Source: Centroberyx gerrardi (taxonomy: Eukaryota; Chordata; Actinopteri; Beryciformes; Berycidae). From it: a stretch of DNA of 64,000 nucleotides. Position 1 is the first letter of the stretch. Each line of letters starts with the position of its first letter. Shown in pieces: positions 59,471-64,000 of the stretch. The DNA lies in contig NC_136020.1 of NCBI RefSeq assembly GCF_048128805.1, forward strand, positions 5,364,501 to 5,428,500, read 5' to 3'. The notes beneath the pieces are model-generated. The model searched no databases. It was not told the DNA's origin and saw nothing but the letters and a program-made list of their open reading frames with translations. Both the position numbers and the translations under genes were made by a program.

Positions 59471-60766
59471 TTTATTAAGCAAAGTATCAGAGAATGGTCT
59501 GCGATTAGTCGTTTAACAAAAAAAAACACAAGATAACTTAGGGAATGTAATGAACAGTATGGCAATACTGTTTGAGAATTGACAAAAGTTTGAGGAAAAA
59601 CAGGGAATGTGACTGATCAAGTGTTGAAATGTGTGACTCACACATCAGTGACTATGTAGTGTGTGTGTGTGTGTGTGGGATGATGTATGCCAGTGGAAGT
59701 GCCAGTAGCTGAACAGTAGTTGATCTGACAGTGTTGAGAATAGTAAAACATAACTAAGTAAAGCGAACTTGCTGCATTGTACTGAAACGCCAGTTCACAC
59801 CCGCCTCTGACTGCCCGCTACATGTGCTGCAGATGTGGAAACTACAGTACTGCAAGTGTAAAACTTATGTTACCTATGGTTACACATTAAATCAGAGGAT
59901 TTAAAACCATCAAACCAAAAAAAAAAAAACAGAAACAAAACTGGATCATACAGCCCTCGCAAAACAGCTCGCTATTCCTTGAGTCTCGAGTCGGGATGGG
60001 AATTTCACCGAAAACTACACTGGCCTCAAATATATGTCAATAGCCAATGTACTGTACTTCATGTGGGAAAGAGAAATGCATTGCACATCAGTTGATCAGA
60101 AATAAACGTTATCGCTGAAACTGAGCAATAACAAAATCATCTCGGTGAAAAAAAACCCCATAAATCCCTAATTAAAACAAAAAAACGACAGTGGCGGCGC
60201 TTCAAAATTGAAATGGAAATCATGACTTGCAGCGAGTCAATCATCACTGCTTCTAATCCTATCATATGACATAGTATTATTTCTTCTCTTCGAAAAATAA
60301 CATATTCACAAGCATATAGAGTAAATCGACCTCTACTGTAAATATCTGGAGCTAACATATAAAAAAATAAAGATGGAAAAAGAAAATACATCTGGAGTTT
60401 TTTCCTCTTCGGGAGAACGTTCCCCTACTACTGATAAAGTTTAACGACTCAGTATATTAACAAAACATTTTTTTTTACTGTACATTTCAGACTCTAAAAG
60501 ATATATAGTCACCTCTCGTTAATGATTTACATCCAAAAATAAAATAAAATCTTCAGTCAGTTTTTTTTTTTAAAGTGATCAGTAAAAACGTCAGAGGCTG
60601 GTGTGTCCTGCAACTTTACGATGCAGCGTGACGGTCAGAAGGTCAGTACTTCACACATAAAGCACGAGGAAACAGAACAAAACAAGGCTCCTAACAACGC
60701 TAGGACTACTGCCTGTCTTTGCCACAGTGTCAGTGACTACACCTCAGTTTATTTCAGTGTCTCTCC

Positions 60767-60802
<36 letters not shown>

Positions 60803-60813
60803 GTCACTTGCCC
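59471..60813 (-). other. usp6nl: usp6nl 3' UTR (probable extent)
   Basis: TTTATT at 59,471-59,476 reads AATAAA on the minus strand, about 1.3 kb after the stop. A CT run (60,770-60,799; GA in the transcript) lies within 20 bases of the stop codon. Confidence 0.45.
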
Positions 60814-62429
60814 TCACAGCAACATGGACTCCTGCATGGCGAACGCCTCCTGTGCGTGCCTGTAGTGTGGTCCTCCGAACAGCTGGGGGAGCTGCTGCCT
60901 CAAGACGGGCTGCTGCTCCTGGTACTGTGTCCTGTAGTGAAGCAGGCTGTCGGGGTCCGGGGGGGAAGGGAAGGTGAACTCCTGGACGGGAGACATTTGC
61001 GCCCTCTGGAAGCTGGGCGAGCGGGGCATCCCGCCCGGGGAGCGAGGCGGGAGCTCGCCCTCCTGCGCCCACGGGTGTCCGTCCACGACCCGCTCCGGCC
61101 CCTCCGGCGGGTAATGCGGGTTGGCCTCGCCTCTCCGCTGCCCCTCGAACCTGTAGTCCGGCGGGGCGTAGGTGAGCCGGGTGGGCTGTCGCAGGTAGAC
61201 GGGGGTGGAGCTGCCGGGGCTTTCCAGCTGCAGGGGGCGCTCCGGGGGCGGGCCGGCGTTCCGGAGGTCGGGCGGCTGTCGGCGGTAGGTGGCGTAGGAG
61301 TTGTTCATGAGCGCCTTCTCCGGGGAGAGGCTGTTGGGCGGCCGCTGAGTGGTGGCGTACGCCCGGTCCCCGTACACCAGGCTGGAGGGCGGGGGGACTC
61401 GGGAGGGCGGGGCGTAGTGTCTCTCCTCTCCCCTGTGCTCCAGGCTCACGCTGTAGGAGGGATGGAAGAGGGGCATCATGGTAGGCCTGCTGGGAGAGTA
61501 CTGCTGGGGAGGAGTGTGGTACTGGCCTTGGGTGCCGGGGTAGCCGGCCTGGACCCCCGCTGGACTGTTGAGGGAAAGAGGAGGGGGAAGCGGGTGTTTG
61601 GCCACCCTGGGCCCTGTTGCGACGGAGACGGCGCTCCCAGCGTGGCTGGGCGTGCGGCTGGGGCTGCCCTGGCGGAGGGACGGCGTGCTGAAGGGGGTCT
61701 CGCTGCGAGGGGTCCTCATTCTGGACGGAGGTCTGTCCAGCTCCAGGACTTCGAAGTCTGGCTCGGGCAGTCCCGGGACGTTGTCGTACTGGGAGGCGTT
61801 GGAGCCGCGGTTGGAGCCGGGGACGAAGCCCCTGGAGCGGGGTCGGCGGTGGGGCGGCACGGTGTCGTCCGGGCTGGAGGGGGCCGGGGACGCCCCTCGG
61901 CCCAGCTTGGTCTCCCGGGCCGCCGCCGCCTTGGCTGCCTCCAGCTTGGTCTCGGAGGGCTTGACCCAGCGGGGGGTGATCTCCCTGCGAGAGCTGGAGG
62001 CCGCGTTGGAGTTGTGGTTGGCCGTGGCGTGGCTCTGAGACTTCCCTCCCTCCACTAGCCCCGGGATGGGCTGCGGTGCGGTGGTAGGCGTGGGAGTGCG
62101 GGCCGGGGTCGGCGTCACCCCCCTCTCAGGAGTTGTGATGGTGGAGGGGGTGGGCTGCCTTCGATGCTCGGCGGGAATCTCGCCCGATCCCCTGGAGCGA
62201 GCCTCCCGCTTGTCAGCCTTGTGCTGGCGGACCAGCTTGTCCAGGGAGTCCCGGCGCGCCCGGCTGGGGGGCCGGCTGTCCCGCTGGCGGTCCGGCAGAG
62301 GACTGGGGGCCCTGGGAGGCTCGGCTGGCTCGACGTGGCTCTGACCGTTAGCCATGTGGTTCGCCACCGCTGCTGCCAGCTCAGGAGGAAGCTGCCCTAG
62401 AGGCTTCTTGGGAAACTCTTCCTCTTTAC
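60814..62429 (-). CDS. usp6nl: USP6 N-terminal-like protein (RN-tre), last coding exon
   Basis: USP6NL is a TBC-domain GTPase-activating protein for Rab5, Rab43 and related Rabs, acting in endocytosis and Golgi traffic. This single large exon encodes about 538 residues of the disordered C-terminal half. It opens GKEEEFPKKPLGQLPPEL against human GKEDEYPKKPLGQLPPEL. It shares NHNSNAASSSRREITPRWVK, GSNASQYDNVPG and the end MQESMLL (human IQESVLL). The acceptor is TTGGCAG just before GTAAAGAGG, so an ATG slightly upstream is not the start. The TBC-domain exons must lie to the right, outside the window. The opposite strand stays open for over 400 codons, but only because of GC-rich codon bias. Confidence 0.96.
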
Positions 62430-64000
62430 CTGCCAAGTGAAAACAGTGGAGAGGTTAGAAGACCGCCATAAAAACAAATTGAAGGGTAATGGCTTGAACA
62501 CACTGTGTGGTGTTGATTCACATCAGATGAGGATTCACAACGGGTACATGGATTCATGCAACACCACTGCCATAGGGAGGTAAAAATAAAGGAGAATTAC
62601 ATTCATGACAACACTTAATCACATTTCCACAGGCAAAGAACAAAGGACAGAAAAAAATACATCTGAAATAGTGTTTGATATTAATTCCCAGCTCGCTGGA
62701 GGCGCTCAATTAGGAACTGACACTCAATTGAGTAGCCTCTGAAATTATGAGTTTCACTCCATTCCATTAAACTGTACTTAGCTGCGGCAGTAGACCCGGA
62801 CTTGAAAGGTCATACAGAAATAGTTCTTGATTAATGAACCTTGTTAAATGTACTTAGACTTATAAGTACAAGCATTATAAAACCACAGAAATATTTCTTA
62901 ACTTCGACTGCTATGCTTGCACCTACAATAAGTATTCTACAACTAGTACATGTTACAAGTTATGACATGATATTATTCACTACTTTAATTTACTACTTTA
63001 GACTTACAAAGAAATAAAAAGAACAGTTGACAAGAACATATACAGTGTGCAGAGACAGTAATGGTGACGCTGGATGTGTTGGGGACTGTAAGGGAAAGTG
63101 TGATCTACAATCACCAGAGTCAGGCCAGGAGGCAGCAGCTGGAGGAAGAGGAAAGGCTGTGGGAGTGACCCAGGAAGTGAACTTATTGGCACTGTATCCA
63201 CAAACTAAAATGTCTGTCCATGATATCTTTTTCCACTAACTTTGGCCTTTTCTCCTGTTCTCAGACCAAATGGGTTAAAGCAATAGAGAACAATCACTTA
63301 AGTGACTTTACCTTCCCTATCCACCTTTGCCACATCAGCATTGATCTGTACTGGATAAGATCGTGTAAAGAAGCTTGATTTTTGTTAGGGTTAGACCGAT
63401 ATATCGGTTTGCCATATTTGCCAAGGTATTGGATATCAGCACAAAGTATCAGCTTCAAATATTTTTACTGCTATCGGCCTTCAAAAAACCCAATCGCCCT
63501 AACCCTAATTTTTGGGTTTGTGATCACAAAAGAAAGGAGACAGGGGAAAGGAATACATGGAAAAGTACTCAATTGAGGCATTGACTCCTTATTGCTCTAA
63601 CCTACTTAGTCTTCTCAGTAAAGACACAGGAGATGAAGCCACTTCAGACTGGGGATTCACCCAGCTGGAGTGTGTGCAGAGAAAGTTAATTATGTTGTTG
63701 TGGTGGTTGGGTAGAGGATGGCATCTCTTAACTCAAGAACATGACTAGCAAAACTCAAAACTACCAGAACCATAGAACCATTGTCAATGTCTCACAGTTC
63801 AGCCAATTCAGATAAAAAAAAATAAAAAATGCCACCATTCCACGCCAGCACATAAACTGGCGTCTGGCTTGGTGGTAGCAGATGGTTTTGAAGATGGGTC
63901 TCTAAGAGCCAGTTTGACAAAAGCCTCCAGTGTTGGAAAGAGTGGCTCATTATCTTGTCAGAGGGCAATAAGACAGCTACTGTAATGTTGGCTGTGTGGG
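62430..64000 (-). other. usp6nl: usp6nl intron (right-truncated)
   Basis: No upstream usp6nl exon is found here. The stretch contains a repeat of the 10,645 family at 63,386-63,510 (TTAGGGTTAGACCGATATAT, then GGCCTTCAAAAAACCCAATC). Confidence 0.6.

Noticed and set aside
60727-62058. A 443-codon open frame on the plus strand opposite usp6nl
   Set aside because: The minus strand clearly encodes the USP6NL C-terminus with human-matching motifs. The plus-strand frame is open only because of GC-rich third positions and has no family features or splice partners.
1-64000. CRISPR arrays, operons, rRNA genes or bacterial-type systems
   Set aside because: None seen. The direct repeats present are vertebrate microsatellites and minisatellites, and the genes are ordinary spliced animal genes.

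Overview
This is nuclear DNA of a ray-finned (teleost) fish. The genes are split into many short exons with GT-AG introns. The intergenic DNA is full of fish-type hAT elements, MITEs, tRNA-derived SINE pieces and long TG/AC microsatellites. The protein sequences match vertebrate families, and gene order follows two conserved vertebrate blocks. I cannot name the species.

Layout, left to right. (1) 1-2,500: the first coding exon, intron 1 and promoter side of tnpo3 (transportin-3), reading left and out of the window. (2) 2,500-11,200: repeat-rich intergenic DNA. It includes the decayed remains of a second SWS1 opsin gene at about 6,660-8,650. (3) 11,311-13,345: intact five-exon opn1sw1 (UV-sensitive SWS1 cone opsin). 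(4) 14,886-17,012 plus a 5' UTR exon near 17,927: calumenin, tail to tail with the opsin. (5) 18,300-23,000: intergenic DNA with a minisatellite and old repeats. (6) 23,557-41,380: upf2, a nonsense-mediated-decay factor, in 21 coding exons; its introns hold three well-bounded hAT elements and several microsatellites. (7) 41,950-43,060: an unassigned GC-rich block with a 46-bp inverted repeat and a G-quadruplex motif. (8) 46,723-52,248: proser2 on the minus strand. (9) 54,503-56,497: echdc3, six exons. (10) 60,814-62,429: the last coding exon of usp6nl (RN-tre) on the minus strand; its TBC-domain exons lie beyond the right edge.

The tnpo3-opsin-calumenin part corresponds to human 7q32, and the upf2-proser2-echdc3-usp6nl part to human 10p14, so the window spans a junction of two ancestral blocks. 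The genes are not an operon and do not form one pathway. They cover nuclear import, UV vision, ER calcium binding, mRNA surveillance, an unknown disordered protein, a mitochondrial crotonase-like protein and a Rab GTPase-activating protein.

The most interesting signals are: the SWS1 pseudogene upstream of the working UV opsin; exons in two genes flanked by a GT repeat upstream and an AC repeat downstream; a upf2 splice acceptor preceded by 38 TG repeats instead of a pyrimidine tract; a GC-AG intron in upf2; and the hairpin-forming GC-rich block between upf2 and proser2. All coding joins were checked by hand: each gene's exon lengths sum to a multiple of three.
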